64,000 bases of DNA from Anaerolineales bacterium (GTDB taxonomy: Bacteria > Chloroflexota > Anaerolineae > 4572-78 > J111). Below, one piece after another: positions 17,579 to 26,175 of this stretch. The notes below the pieces were generated by a model. That model made no database searches. It was not told where the DNA came from and was given only the letters and a program-made list of their open reading frames with translations. The stretch's first letter is position 1. Each line of letters starts with the position of its first letter. The translations under genes and the position numbers were made by a program. The stretch is from positions 310,001 to 374,000 of the forward strand of contig JACKAU010000010.1 in assembly GCA_020634855.1 (NCBI GenBank). Reading direction: 5' to 3'.

Positions 17579-18880
17579 ATGGCACATACGTTTGTAGAAA
17601 AAATTATGGCAAAAAATGCCGGGTTTACTTCCGTGTCGCCGGGGCAAGTATTCGATGCCACGCCGGATGTGGCCCTCAGCCACGATAACAGCGCCCCTAT
17701 CTCGAAAATCTTCTACAGCCTGGGCGTCGATAAAGTGAAATACCCCGAACGGCTGGCTATTACGCTTGATCACGCCGCCCCGCCGCCGACCACCAAACAC
17801 GCTCAAAATCACGCTGAAATTCGCCGTTTTGTGGCTGAACAGGGCGTCACTCATTTCTTTGAAGTCGGTCGCGGGATTTGCCACCAGGTATTGTGCGAAG
17901 AAGGATTGATCTACCCCGGTATCGTACTGCTGGGCGCCGACAGCCACTCGACTCATTACGGGGCGCTGGGTGCATTTGGAGCCGGTGTCGGACGGAGCGA
18001 GATGGCCGCTATTTGGGCTACCGGCCAACTGTGGCTGCGCGTACCGGAGAGCATCAAAATTACGCTGTCGGGCCATTTCAACCCCTGGGTGACCAGCAAA
18101 GATATCGCCCTGTTTGTCATTGGACAGTTGGGCGCCGACGGCGGCCTCTATGCCAGCGTTGAGTTTCATGGTGAAGCCGTAACCGGCATGACGATGGCCA
18201 GCCGCTTTGTGCTGTCAAACATGATGGCCGAGATGGGCGCTAAGAACGCTTGGGTGGCTCAGGATGAGGTCACGTTCGATTGGCTGGAAGCGCAGCGCAG
18301 CCGGGGATCGTCAGTTAGCGGCAATCGGCAAATCTGGGCTGAAACCAGTCGCGCTTTATGGCCCGATCCAGACGCGAATTATCTGACCCAGTATGGTTTC
18401 GACGCCTCGACCATCGAGCCGCAGGTGGCCTGCCCGCACACCGTTGATAACGTCAAACCGTTGAGCGCGGTGGCCGGCACCAAGGTTAATCAGGCGTTTC
18501 TGGGCACCTGTACCAATGGTCGTCTGGAAGATCTCGCCGAGGCTGCTAAAGTGATCGCGGGTCACCGAGTCGCGGCCGGGACACGATTGCTGGTGATCCC
18601 CGCTTCCTCGCAAGTTTACATGGATGCCATCAAAGCGGGGTATGTCGAGACGCTTATGGCAGCCGGCGCAACGTTTGGGTCGCCGGGCTGCGGCCCCTGT
18701 ATGGGAAATCATCTAGGCATCCCCGCGCCGGGTGAGGTAACGATTAGTAGTGCGAATCGCAATTTCCGGGGACGCATGGGGACGCGTGACTCGGAGATTT
18801 ATCTAGCTTCACCGGCGGTGGTCGCCGCCAGCGCGGTGGTTGGAGAGATCGCCGGACCGGAGCAGGTATTAGGTACGTAA
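17579..18880 (+). CDS. 3-isopropylmalate dehydratase / homoaconitase large subunit
   Basis: 433 residues; AAAGGTGA before ATG 17579. Iron-sulfur ligands are visible: FLGTCTNGR (first Cys) and SPGCGPCMGNHLG (second and third Cys), which hold the [4Fe-4S] cluster. LLGADSHSTHYGALGAFGAGVGRSEMA is the substrate/cluster-binding block. The length fits the short LeuC/HacA type that pairs with a separate small subunit, and that subunit is encoded 57 bases downstream. The reaction is isomerisation of a 2-hydroxy to a 3-hydroxy tricarboxylate or malate derivative through a dehydrated intermediate. Whether isopropylmalate or homocitrate is used is unresolved. Confidence 0.88.
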   Translation: MAHTFVEKIMAKNAGFTSVSPGQVFDATPDVALSHDNSAPISKIFYSLGVDKVKYPERLAITLDHAAPPPTTKHAQNHAEIRRFVAEQGVTHFFEVGRGICHQVLCEEGLIYPGIVLLGADSHSTHYGALGAFGAGVGRSEMAAIWATGQLWLRVPESIKITLSGHFNPWVTSKDIALFVIGQLGADGGLYASVEFHGEAVTGMTMASRFVLSNMMAEMGAKNAWVAQDEVTFDWLEAQRSRGSSVSGNRQIWAETSRALWPDPDANYLTQYGFDASTIEPQVACPHTVDNVKPLSAVAGTKVNQAFLGTCTNGRLEDLAEAAKVIAGHRVAAGTRLLVIPASSQVYMDAIKAGYVETLMAAGATFGSPGCGPCMGNHLGIPAPGEVTISSANRNFRGRMGTRDSEIYLASPAVVAASAVVGEIAGPEQVLGT

Positions 18881-18937
18881 GGACTTTGGAAGCCGAACTA
18901 AGAAAATTGCGCAGCTAACCCGACGAGGAGTCATAAG

Positions 18938-19444
18938 ATGGAACAAACAGTTATTCGGGGTCGCGTCTGGAAATACGGCGACGGCGTCAACACCGATGTA
19001 ATTTTCCCCGGCAAATATACCTACACCATCTCCGATCCGGCCGAGATGGGCCAACACGCCCTGGAAGATCTGGACCCGGCCTTTGCCCCCAACGTACAGC
19101 CTGGCGATGTCGTGGTGGCCGGCAAAAATTGGGGCAACGGCTCCAGCCGCGAACAGGCGGCCATCTGCCTAAAGCAGGTCGGTTTGGGTGCGGTGATTGG
19201 GGAGTCGTTTGGACGGATTTGGTATCGAAATGCGATCAACAACGGCCTGTTGGCTATCACCTGCCCCGCCGCAGTAGCGGCTCTCAAGCAGGGTGACCAG
19301 GTGGAGATCGATATGCAGGCCGGCGTAATCAGATGTGAAGCGGGCGAGTTCGACTTTCCCCCCTTCGCCCCATCGGTACAGGCGATTATTGCCGACGGCG
19401 GGCTTATTCCCCATTTGAAAAAGAAGTTGGTTAGCAAGCCTTAA
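18938..19444 (+). CDS. 3-isopropylmalate dehydratase / homoaconitase small subunit
   Basis: 168 residues; ATG preceded by GAGGAG. It is the swivelling domain that closes over the active site of the large subunit. NTDVIFPGKYTYT carries the specificity loop, and VVAGKNWGNGSSREQAAICLK is the conserved anion-binding segment, followed by GESFGRIWYRNAINNGL. The size is that of the short archaeal-type LeuD/HacB. It ends the operon begun at smpB or earlier; the mreB promoter follows. Confidence 0.9.
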   Translation: MEQTVIRGRVWKYGDGVNTDVIFPGKYTYTISDPAEMGQHALEDLDPAFAPNVQPGDVVVAGKNWGNGSSREQAAICLKQVGLGAVIGESFGRIWYRNAINNGLLAITCPAAVAALKQGDQVEIDMQAGVIRCEAGEFDFPPFAPSVQAIIADGGLIPHLKKKLVSKP

Positions 19445-19477
19445 TTACTTGTCTGGCTGCGCTGTTCGGTGGGTTAA

Positions 19478-19505
19478 TTGTGCAAAAGTTTGATTGTGGT
19501 ATAAT
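19478..19505 (+). promoter_or_regulatory. Promoter of mreB with extended -10
   Basis: TTGTGC at 19478-19483, a 16-base spacer and TATAAT at 19500-19505 preceded by TGG, giving an extended -10. The start is predicted near 19512, leaving about 65 bases of leader before the mreB GTG, which contains a perfect hairpin. Confidence 0.7.
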
Positions 19506-19513
19506 ACACAAAT

Positions 19514-19545
19514 TAGGCAGGCGCTGACCGTTGACAGCCTGCCTA
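19514..19545 (+). promoter_or_regulatory. Hairpin in the mreB leader
   Basis: TAGGCAGGC (19514-19522) is the exact reverse complement of GCCTGCCTA (19537-19545), with a 14-base loop. It begins right where the transcript from the 19500 promoter should start. The short TTGTT after it is a weak U-run. It could be a terminator for the upstream leu-type operon, a 5' stabiliser, or an attenuator for the mre-min operon. Confidence 0.6.
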
Positions 19546-19576
19546 TTGTTATGCTGGTCTAAGGAGAAATATTTAC

Positions 19577-20647
19577 GTGGCAGGCCCATTAGATGCATTA
19601 CTTGGCCTCTTTTCGCTTGACGTTGGCATAGACCTGGGCACGGCCAACACATTGGTTTATGTGCGCGGTAAAGGCATTGTTATCAACGAACCGTCGGTGG
19701 TGGCCATCGATAAGAGAACTAAAAAACCATTGGCAATCGGAGTGGACGCCAAAGAAATGGTAGGCCGAACGCCGGCAAACATTGTCGCAATTCGGCCGCT
19801 GCGCGATGGGGTGATTTCGGAGTTTGAAATTACCGAGGCGATGCTGCGGTATTTTATTAAGAAAGTCCACGAGCAAACCCTAATTCCCACGCCGTTTTAC
19901 GCGCCACGGGTGGTGGTTGGCATTCCCAGCGGAGTGACTCAGGTTGAGAAACGGGCAGTGTATGACGCGGCCCGGAGTGCGCGAGCGCGTGAGGCCCAAA
20001 TTATCGATGAGCCGGTGGCTGCGGCCATTGGCGTCGGCTTGCCGATTACCGAACCGCTCGGCAGTATGGTCATCGATATCGGCGGGGGAACCACCGAGGT
20101 GGCCGTTTTCTCATTAGGGGGCATTGTCGTCAGTCGTTCGATCCGGGTGGCCGGCGACGAAATGGATGAAGCCATCATCAACTACGCCCGCCAGAAATAT
20201 AATCTGCTGATCGGCCAGCGAATGGCTGAACGGGCCAAGATTACCATTGGCTCCGGGTACCCCCTGCTTGAAGAACAGACGATTGCCTTGCGTGGGCGCA
20301 ACCTTATTACCGGCCTGCCCGACTCGGTTGAGGTGTCGAGCGTCGAAATTCGAGAAGCCTTGAGCGATGCGGTGTCGGTCATCGTTGACGCCGTGCGAGA
20401 TACGCTCGATGAAACGCCGCCGGAGTTGATTGCCGACTTGATGGAAAGCGGCATCGCCCTGGCCGGTGGGGGGGCGCTGCTGCAAGGTTTGTCTGAGCGG
20501 CTGTCGGAAGAGACCAAAATGCGGGTCTATATTGCCGACGATCCTTTAACATGTGTGGCTCGCGGGGCCGGTAAGGTGCTGGAAAGCTACGATAAATACG
20601 CTAAAGTGCTCAATACCCTAGATCGAAGCAGCACCAACCACCGGTAG
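19577..20647 (+). CDS. mreB: Rod-shape determining actin homologue MreB
   Basis: 356 residues from GTG 19577, with AAGGAG nine bases upstream. The actin-family phosphate and adenosine motifs are present: VGIDLGTANTLVYVRGKG, the phosphate-2 loop VIDIGGGTTEVAV, and GIALAGGGALLQGL in the adenosine pocket. MreB forms membrane-associated filaments that direct lateral wall synthesis. It heads mreC, mreD, mrdA (PBP2) and rodA. The N-terminus MAGPLDALLGLFSLDV is amphipathic, as in other membrane-binding MreBs. Confidence 0.97.
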   Translation: MAGPLDALLGLFSLDVGIDLGTANTLVYVRGKGIVINEPSVVAIDKRTKKPLAIGVDAKEMVGRTPANIVAIRPLRDGVISEFEITEAMLRYFIKKVHEQTLIPTPFYAPRVVVGIPSGVTQVEKRAVYDAARSARAREAQIIDEPVAAAIGVGLPITEPLGSMVIDIGGGTTEVAVFSLGGIVVSRSIRVAGDEMDEAIINYARQKYNLLIGQRMAERAKITIGSGYPLLEEQTIALRGRNLITGLPDSVEVSSVEIREALSDAVSVIVDAVRDTLDETPPELIADLMESGIALAGGGALLQGLSERLSEETKMRVYIADDPLTCVARGAGKVLESYDKYAKVLNTLDRSSTNHR

Positions 20648-20686
20648 CCCGGACTGATTGGTAGTAAGCAGTAACCCCAAATAATT

Positions 20687-21553
20687 ATGGCGATCATAAG
20701 AAACCGGCAGATTTATATCGCGCTGATTATAGCTCTGGTTTTATTGGGCTTTGGGCTGGAACAGCTAGGATACTTATCGCCGCTGACGGACATGGTCCAA
20801 ACGTTTATAACCCCCATTCAGGCTCAGATGAGCCGCACCGCTGATTTTGTCTCCGGCCAGGTTGAGCAAACTACCGACATACGCGTACTGCAAGAGCGCA
20901 ACGCCGAATTGGAGTCGCTGGCCAACAGTTTAATGGTGGAAAATGTTCGGCTCAAAGACCTCGAACGCGAAAACGAAATTCTGCGGCAACTGCTCAACTA
21001 CACCCGTAACAATCCCCAGTTTACCTACCAAACTACCACCATCCGCGGTCGCAGTATCGGCCGCGATCCGACCAATCTTCTCTATTTTATCTTTTTGGAT
21101 GTCGGTGCGCGTGATGGCGTGGCCAAGGATATGCCGGTTATCACCGATCGCGGTTTGGTGGGTCGAGTGACAGCGGTTGGCCCTAACTCGGCCCAAGTAT
21201 TGATGTTGATCGACCCCTCAAGTGCGGTTAATGCGCTGATCCAAAACAGCCGGGTTACCGGTTTGGTCAAGGGTAATATTGACGGTACGTTGACAATGGA
21301 GCGTATTCCGCCCGGCGAAGAAGTCAACCCCGGCGATATCGTTTTGACCTCCGGTCTGGGCGGCAACTTCCCCGATAAACTCGTCATCGGCCAGGTGACC
21401 GAGGTGACGCAGCGTGACCAAGATATGTTTCAAATAGCCCGCATCCGACCCACAGTCGATTTTGGTAAATTGGAAACGATGCTGGTCATCACCTCGTTTG
21501 AACCGGTCGATTTCGAGGCTGAGATCATCGAAGCGCAGGAGCCGGAGAATTAG
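20687..21553 (+). CDS. mreC: Rod-shape determining protein MreC
   Basis: 288 residues. One TM helix (res ~8-28), a coiled coil (res ~55-95; VLQERNAELESLANSL and onward) and the two six-stranded beta-barrel lobes of MreC, with VGARDGVAKDMPVIT-type and VLTSGLGGNFP segments. It links cytoplasmic MreB to the extracellular wall enzymes and activates PBP2. Its stop codon overlaps the proposed ATT start of mreD by one base, and an AGGAG for mreD lies inside its end. Confidence 0.95.
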   Translation: MAIIRNRQIYIALIIALVLLGFGLEQLGYLSPLTDMVQTFITPIQAQMSRTADFVSGQVEQTTDIRVLQERNAELESLANSLMVENVRLKDLERENEILRQLLNYTRNNPQFTYQTTTIRGRSIGRDPTNLLYFIFLDVGARDGVAKDMPVITDRGLVGRVTAVGPNSAQVLMLIDPSSAVNALIQNSRVTGLVKGNIDGTLTMERIPPGEEVNPGDIVLTSGLGGNFPDKLVIGQVTEVTQRDQDMFQIARIRPTVDFGKLETMLVITSFEPVDFEAEIIEAQEPEN

Positions 21554-22049
21554 CAACCTTATTGCCTTCATTGTTTTAATTAGCGCCGCGCTGATTCAAA
21601 CCACCCTCTCGCCCTACATGCAAATCAACGGTATCCATCCCGATTTAGTGGTGGTGTTGGTTATCGCCTGGACTATTCTGAGCGATCTGGAAGACGGTCT
21701 AACTTGGGCGCTGGTCGGCGGTCTGAGCCTGGATTTACTGTCGGCAGCGCCGTTTGGTATTTTCACACTGGCTTTGATTATGGTCGCCATTGTGGCTAAT
21801 TTTTCACACGGACGGATTTTTGGCAGTAGTATCGTTCTACCGCTGGGTTTCACGTTTCCCCTGAGTATTCTGTTCAACGGGATCGCACTGCTCATACTCA
21901 GTTTATTGGGCCGTCCGGTGATTTGGCTCGATGCGTTCAATGACATCTTTCTGCCCGTAGCTATTTTCAATACCGGCGTGATGGTGCTGGTTTTTCCACC
22001 ATTGTATTACCTCTATCGTCGATTACATCCCCAACCCCTCTCTTTTTAA
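21549..22049 (+). CDS. mreD: Rod-shape determining protein MreD, apparent ATT start
   Basis: 166 residues if started at ATT 21549, close to the usual MreD length, with about five TM helices from the first residues (NLIAFIVLISAALIQTTL, then PDLVVVLVIAWTIL). There is no ATG between the mreC stop and the first helix; the first in-frame ATG would cut that helix off. AGGAG lies at 21537-21541, seven bases before the ATT, and ATTAG overlaps the mreC TAG, the usual geometry of a coupled ATG start. TTG codons at 21462 and 21498 inside mreC are alternatives without a ribosome site. MreD is a membrane partner of MreC in the elongasome. Confidence 0.85.
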   Translation: MSNLIAFIVLISAALIQTTLSPYMQINGIHPDLVVVLVIAWTILSDLEDGLTWALVGGLSLDLLSAAPFGIFTLALIMVAIVANFSHGRIFGSSIVLPLGFTFPLSILFNGIALLILSLLGRPVIWLDAFNDIFLPVAIFNTGVMVLVFPPLYYLYRRLHPQPLSF

Positions 22050-22078
22050 AGATAATTTCGATTTTGTTACTTCTTGGG

Positions 22079-22084
22079 TATAAT
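22079..22084 (+). promoter_or_regulatory. Consensus -10 element just before mrdA
   Basis: TATAAT at 22079-22084, preceded by TTGGG; a weak TTTCGA at 22056-22061 gives a 17-base spacer. The predicted transcription start is at about 22090-22092, against the ATG at 22093, so a transcript from here would be leaderless or nearly so. mrdA has no good ribosome site, which fits. Confidence 0.5.
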
Positions 22085-22092
22085 CCCCGTTT

Positions 22093-24525
22093 ATGACTGA
22101 CGCTCAAATCCAAATTCGTAGTTTCATATTTAAAACATTGGTGTTGTTCGCCTTTATTGTGTTGTTTTTGCAACTTTGGAATTTGCAGATTGTCCAAGGC
22201 GAAACCTACCGGGAACTGGCCGATGCTAACCGCTTTCGGCTGGCGCAAGTATCCGCCTCGCGGGGTGTTATTTATGATCGCAACGGTAAACTGCTGGTCC
22301 GCAATCGGCCTGTCTATAACGTTATCGTTATCCCGGCCTATCTGCCGGAAGACTCTACTGCCGAAGCCCGCGTCTTCTCCCGGCTGTCGGAACTGCTAAA
22401 TTTACCAATTACAACTCAACTGGAGCCGGTGACCGGGCTGAATACCGGCTATTTTCACGCCATCAACCACCATCAATACAGCCGGTTGCCGCAACGGCAG
22501 ATTATCAACCCTCGCAGCCGGCGGTATATCAACCGGCCGGAGGGGATTCGCGATGCTGTCAATACTAACCGGGTTTTTGCCCCATTTTTACCGGTGACCA
22601 TTGCCGAAGATGTCGATCCCGTTATCGTCTCGAAAATAGAAGAGGAACGGCTTGATCTCCCCGGTGTGCAGATCGATATTTCGCCCAGCCGGGATTACAT
22701 CTACCAAGATCTCCTTAGCCATATGCTCGGCTACATCGGCCCGATCCCGGCCGAGCAGTTTGAGAACTACGAAGGTCTCAATTACGATTTGACCGATATT
22801 GTCGGTCTGGCCGGGTTGGAGTATCAATATGAAGAGTGGCTGCGTGGGATCAAGGGCCTGGAAAATATTGAGGTCGATGTAACGGGCCAAAAAATCCGAA
22901 CCGTCAGCCAAGAGGTAGAGGTTAGACCGGGCCACAATTTGCGGTTGTCTATCGATCTGGGGCTGCAACAGGCCACTGCCGAAGCTCTACAGGAGGCGAT
23001 GGATGAGGTCAACTCCAAGCAAGGCGTCTCGATTTCGATGAATCCTCAAACCGGGGAAATTCTGGCCATGGTCTCGCTGCCCAGTTTCGACAATAATCTC
23101 TTCTCACGAGGCATTACCGCCCGTGAGTTGTCGCTGCTCAGCGAAGACCCTCAGGCCCCGCTGGTCGATCACACCATCGCCGGTCTCTATCCGCCTGGCT
23201 CGATTTTTAAGATCATTCCGGCGTCCGGTGGTTTGCAGGAAGGCACGATAACCGAACAGACGACGTTTGTCGATGAAGGCGTATTGTATTTGCCTAACCT
23301 GTTCCAACCCGACAATCTTGATCTGGCTCAGCCTTTCTACTGCTGGCTTAGAGGGGGGCATGGGCCGGTTAATGTCGTTTCGGCGCTGGCCTGGTCTTGC
23401 AACGTCTTTTTCTACCAGGTCGGCGGCGGCTACAGCCCGGCCGAATACGAGGGCTTGGGCTTAACGAGACTGGGTAACTACGCCCAGATGTACGGCCTGG
23501 GGCAGGCAACCGGGATCGACTTACCGGGCGAATCGGAAGGCCTGGTGCCAACCGAACGTTGGAAACGGCTGAACTACGCCGAAACCTGGCTTACCGGCGA
23601 TACCTATAATATGTCGATCGGGCAGGGCTTCGTGCTGGTTACGCCGCTGCAAATGTTGAACGCCTACGCCTCGATTGCCAACAGTGGAACACGTTACCGG
23701 CCCCATCTGGTTAAGGAGATTCTGGACGCCGACGGCAATCTTGTTCAACAGATTGAGCCGGAAGTGATTGGCCGGCTTGATGTTGATCCGCAGTATATGC
23801 AGTTGGTCCGGCAGGGGTTATGGGGCGCTATCAATTGGGAAAATGGCACCGCGGCCAAATTTTTTGATGTGCCCGGTATCGATGCGTCCGGCAAAACCGG
23901 GACAGCCGAATTCTGCGACAACTACCCGGCTTGTCTCGATCGCGACGGCCGGGTGAAAACCAGCCACGCCTGGTTTGTAACCTACGCCCCCACCAATAAT
24001 CCGGAAATCGTGACGATTGTGTTTGTTTACGGGGGTAAGCAAGGGGCCGGGGTGGCCGTTCAGGGATCTGAAGTAGCAGTTCCGGTCGCCAGCAAGATTT
24101 TGCGCTATTATTTCAATATCACCGATGAAGAGGAAGGGGAAGATGGGCAGGCCGACGATGAGACTGAGCTTGAGTTCGATTTGGGGACTAAGTTTAAGGC
24201 CCGTTTGCTAGGCACCGATGGCTGGAGTCGAAATGAGGCGAATATGTCGGGCTTTGTCCTTGACGCCGAGGGGCAGGGGGTCAGTAACGTGCCGGTTGAA
24301 GTGCTGATCAACGGCGAAGTAGTGGCTCAACTGATTTCCGGTGAAACCGGGCAGTTCGATTACAGCCGGCCTGATCTGGTCGCAGATGAGACCTGGCAGG
24401 TTCGGTTAGGTGATTTTCCTGATGCCCCATCGTTGATGTTCGATGCGGTGGAAGGAGTCCGGTACTTGGTTGAATTTGAAGCCCAGCCACCTCAAGAGAC
24501 GGCTGCTGCGATTGGGGCAAATTAA
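22093..24525 (+). CDS. mrdA: Penicillin-binding protein 2 (elongasome transpeptidase) with C-terminal extension
   Basis: 810 residues, longer than the usual 600-690. An N-terminal TM helix (res ~13-35) is followed by the dimerisation/pedestal domain (SRGVIYDRNGKLL) and the transpeptidase domain with SIFK (nucleophile Ser370), SCN (435-437) and KTG (601-603). It cross-links peptidoglycan during lateral growth and works with RodA, encoded at 26480. After the transpeptidase domain ends (~res 675) comes an acidic linker and a ~110-residue beta-rich module (SGFVLDAEGQGVSNVPVEV) resembling a carboxypeptidase-regulatory or Ig-like fold. That module is not part of standard PBP2. It lies between mreD and minC. 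Confidence 0.93.
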   Translation: MTDAQIQIRSFIFKTLVLFAFIVLFLQLWNLQIVQGETYRELADANRFRLAQVSASRGVIYDRNGKLLVRNRPVYNVIVIPAYLPEDSTAEARVFSRLSELLNLPITTQLEPVTGLNTGYFHAINHHQYSRLPQRQIINPRSRRYINRPEGIRDAVNTNRVFAPFLPVTIAEDVDPVIVSKIEEERLDLPGVQIDISPSRDYIYQDLLSHMLGYIGPIPAEQFENYEGLNYDLTDIVGLAGLEYQYEEWLRGIKGLENIEVDVTGQKIRTVSQEVEVRPGHNLRLSIDLGLQQATAEALQEAMDEVNSKQGVSISMNPQTGEILAMVSLPSFDNNLFSRGITARELSLLSEDPQAPLVDHTIAGLYPPGSIFKIIPASGGLQEGTITEQTTFVDEGVLYLPNLFQPDNLDLAQPFYCWLRGGHGPVNVVSALAWSCNVFFYQVGGGYSPAEYEGLGLTRLGNYAQMYGLGQATGIDLPGESEGLVPTERWKRLNYAETWLTGDTYNMSIGQGFVLVTPLQMLNAYASIANSGTRYRPHLVKEILDADGNLVQQIEPEVIGRLDVDPQYMQLVRQGLWGAINWENGTAAKFFDVPGIDASGKTGTAEFCDNYPACLDRDGRVKTSHAWFVTYAPTNNPEIVTIVFVYGGKQGAGVAVQGSEVAVPVASKILRYYFNITDEEEGEDGQADDETELEFDLGTKFKARLLGTDGWSRNEANMSGFVLDAEGQGVSNVPVEVLINGEVVAQLISGETGQFDYSRPDLVADETWQVRLGDFPDAPSLMFDAVEGVRYLVEFEAQPPQETAAAIGAN

Positions 24526-24574
24526 TAATTGGGGCAATTATTAGCGAAATTTTAAGATTCAATACTACATATTG

Positions 24575-24583
24575 TGGTATAAT
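24575..24583 (+). promoter_or_regulatory. Extended -10 element before minC
   Basis: TGGTATAAT at 24575-24583, the same extended -10 as at mreB. No convincing -35. It lies in the 98-base gap between mrdA and minC, so the min genes may have their own promoter as well as read-through from mreB. Confidence 0.5.
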
Positions 24584-24623
24584 AGGTTTTATAGTACAAT
24601 ATATAGGGTAACTTGTTTCGAAG

Positions 24624-25292
24624 ATGACGGATCGGATTATAATTAAAGGGACCAGTAATGGGTTGATCATTACAATGGGACCTGGCGAGTGGCAAGGACT
24701 GATCGAGGATTTAAGCGCTCAGCTAGGCGCTAAAGCCTCTTTCTTTAAAGGGGGGCGCGTGGCGTTGCGTGTTGGAGCGCGCCAGTTAACCCCGGCCCAA
24801 TTAACCGCTGTGGGTGAAACCTTAAATAGCCATAATGTCTCGCTGTGGGCCGTTGAAAGCGAAGATGCCGGTACACGCCAGGCCGCGGCCCTATTGAGCT
24901 TAGAGACAGATATCGGACCTGCCAAATCAAAAGTAAACCCACCCCGAGTGGCCCGATCAAACATCGACTCGATTGTTACCCGCCGTACCTTACGATCCGG
25001 ACAGATTCTACGTCACTCAGGAAATGTCGTCATCATTGGCGACGTCAACCCCGGGGCCGAGATTCAAGCCGGGGGCGACGTGATTGTTTGGGGTAGGCTG
25101 CGGGGGAGTGTGCACGCCGGGGTAAAAACCGGTTCAGAAGCGATTGTCTGCGCCTTGCAGTTATCGCCGATGCAGTTGCGGATTGGCGATGTTATTACGT
25201 TGCCGCCGCCTGATGACGCCCAGCGCGAAATGATTCCGGAGATAGCCTCCGTTCAGAATGGTCAAATTATTGCCGAGCCGTGGCGTGGCTAA
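24624..25292 (+). CDS. minC: Septum site-determining protein MinC
   Basis: 222 residues. The N-domain (res ~1-100) is the FtsZ-inhibiting part. The C-domain (res ~110-210) is a right-handed beta-helix with the diagnostic TLRSGQILRHSGNVVIIGDV, then NPGAEIQAGGDVIVWGRLRG and VHAG motifs that bind MinD. MinC with MinD blocks FtsZ assembly away from midcell. Next gene is minD, 50 bases on. Confidence 0.93.
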   Translation: MTDRIIIKGTSNGLIITMGPGEWQGLIEDLSAQLGAKASFFKGGRVALRVGARQLTPAQLTAVGETLNSHNVSLWAVESEDAGTRQAAALLSLETDIGPAKSKVNPPRVARSNIDSIVTRRTLRSGQILRHSGNVVIIGDVNPGAEIQAGGDVIVWGRLRGSVHAGVKTGSEAIVCALQLSPMQLRIGDVITLPPPDDAQREMIPEIASVQNGQIIAEPWRG

Positions 25293-25342
25293 TCTGTTAG
25301 TATCGTACTATAAAAACTTAGCAAATGGTCGGGGAATGAGAT

Positions 25343-26137
25343 ATGAGCGCAACTGTCATTACAATAACCTCCGGTAAAGGAGGGGTAGGTAAAACAACCA
25401 CAACCGCGAATTTAAGCGCAGCGTTGGCCGCCTGCGGTAAAAAAGTGGTAGCCATTGATGCCGATATCGGCCTGCGTAACTTAGATGTGGTCATGGGGCT
25501 GGAAAACCGTATTGTTTATGATCTGGTCAACGTGGTGGAGGGCACCTGCCGTCTGCGCCAGGCTATGATTAAAGATAAACGGGTTGATGAGCTGTATCTC
25601 ATCCCAGCGGCCCAGTCTCGCGATAAATCGGCCCTTAAGCCTGAAGATATGGTGGCGGTCGTCGATCAACTGCGCGACGAATTCGATTTCGTCATCATCG
25701 ACTCCCCGGCCGGGATTGAACAAGGCTTTAAAAACGCAGTGGCTCCGGCTGATCGGGTTTTAATTGTAACCACGCCGGAAGTCTCAGCCGTACGCGATGC
25801 GGACCGCATCATCGGCTTGATCGAGGCCGAGGAGAAAGGCCCTGCCGATCTAATTGTCAATCGACTCCGGTTGGATATGGTCAAACGGGGCGATATGTTG
25901 ACCACAGATGATGTCATCGATGTTTTGGCGATTAACCTCATCGGCATTGTGCCGGATGACGAAAAAATCATTGTCTCCACTAACCAGGGGCGACCGTTGG
26001 TGATGGAGAATGGCTCGATGGCCGGCCAAGCTTTTAGAAATATCGGGTTGCGCCTGATGGGGCAAAATGTACCGTTCATGAGTTTTGAACAGCCTGATAC
26101 GTTTATGAAACGACTTTCAAAGTTCTTGATGGGCTAA
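25343..26137 (+). CDS. minD: Septum site-determining ATPase MinD
   Basis: 264 residues. Deviant Walker A SGKGGVGKTTTT (Lys12 and Lys17), switch motifs VIDADIGLRNLDVVMG and IIDSPAGIEQGF. The C-terminus FMKRLSKFLMG is the short amphipathic helix used for membrane binding. It is an ATP-dependent membrane switch that recruits MinC and is released by MinE. It sits in minC-minD-minE order. Confidence 0.97.
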   Translation: MSATVITITSGKGGVGKTTTTANLSAALAACGKKVVAIDADIGLRNLDVVMGLENRIVYDLVNVVEGTCRLRQAMIKDKRVDELYLIPAAQSRDKSALKPEDMVAVVDQLRDEFDFVIIDSPAGIEQGFKNAVAPADRVLIVTTPEVSAVRDADRIIGLIEAEEKGPADLIVNRLRLDMVKRGDMLTTDDVIDVLAINLIGIVPDDEKIIVSTNQGRPLVMENGSMAGQAFRNIGLRLMGQNVPFMSFEQPDTFMKRLSKFLMG

Positions 26138-26175
26138 AATTAAGCTTGTCTCAATTTTGATTTTGAGGGAAAATT

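Noticed and set aside
17402..18169. 255-codon minus-strand ORF
   Set aside because: Antisense to the LeuC-type gene, which has intact FeS-cluster motifs.
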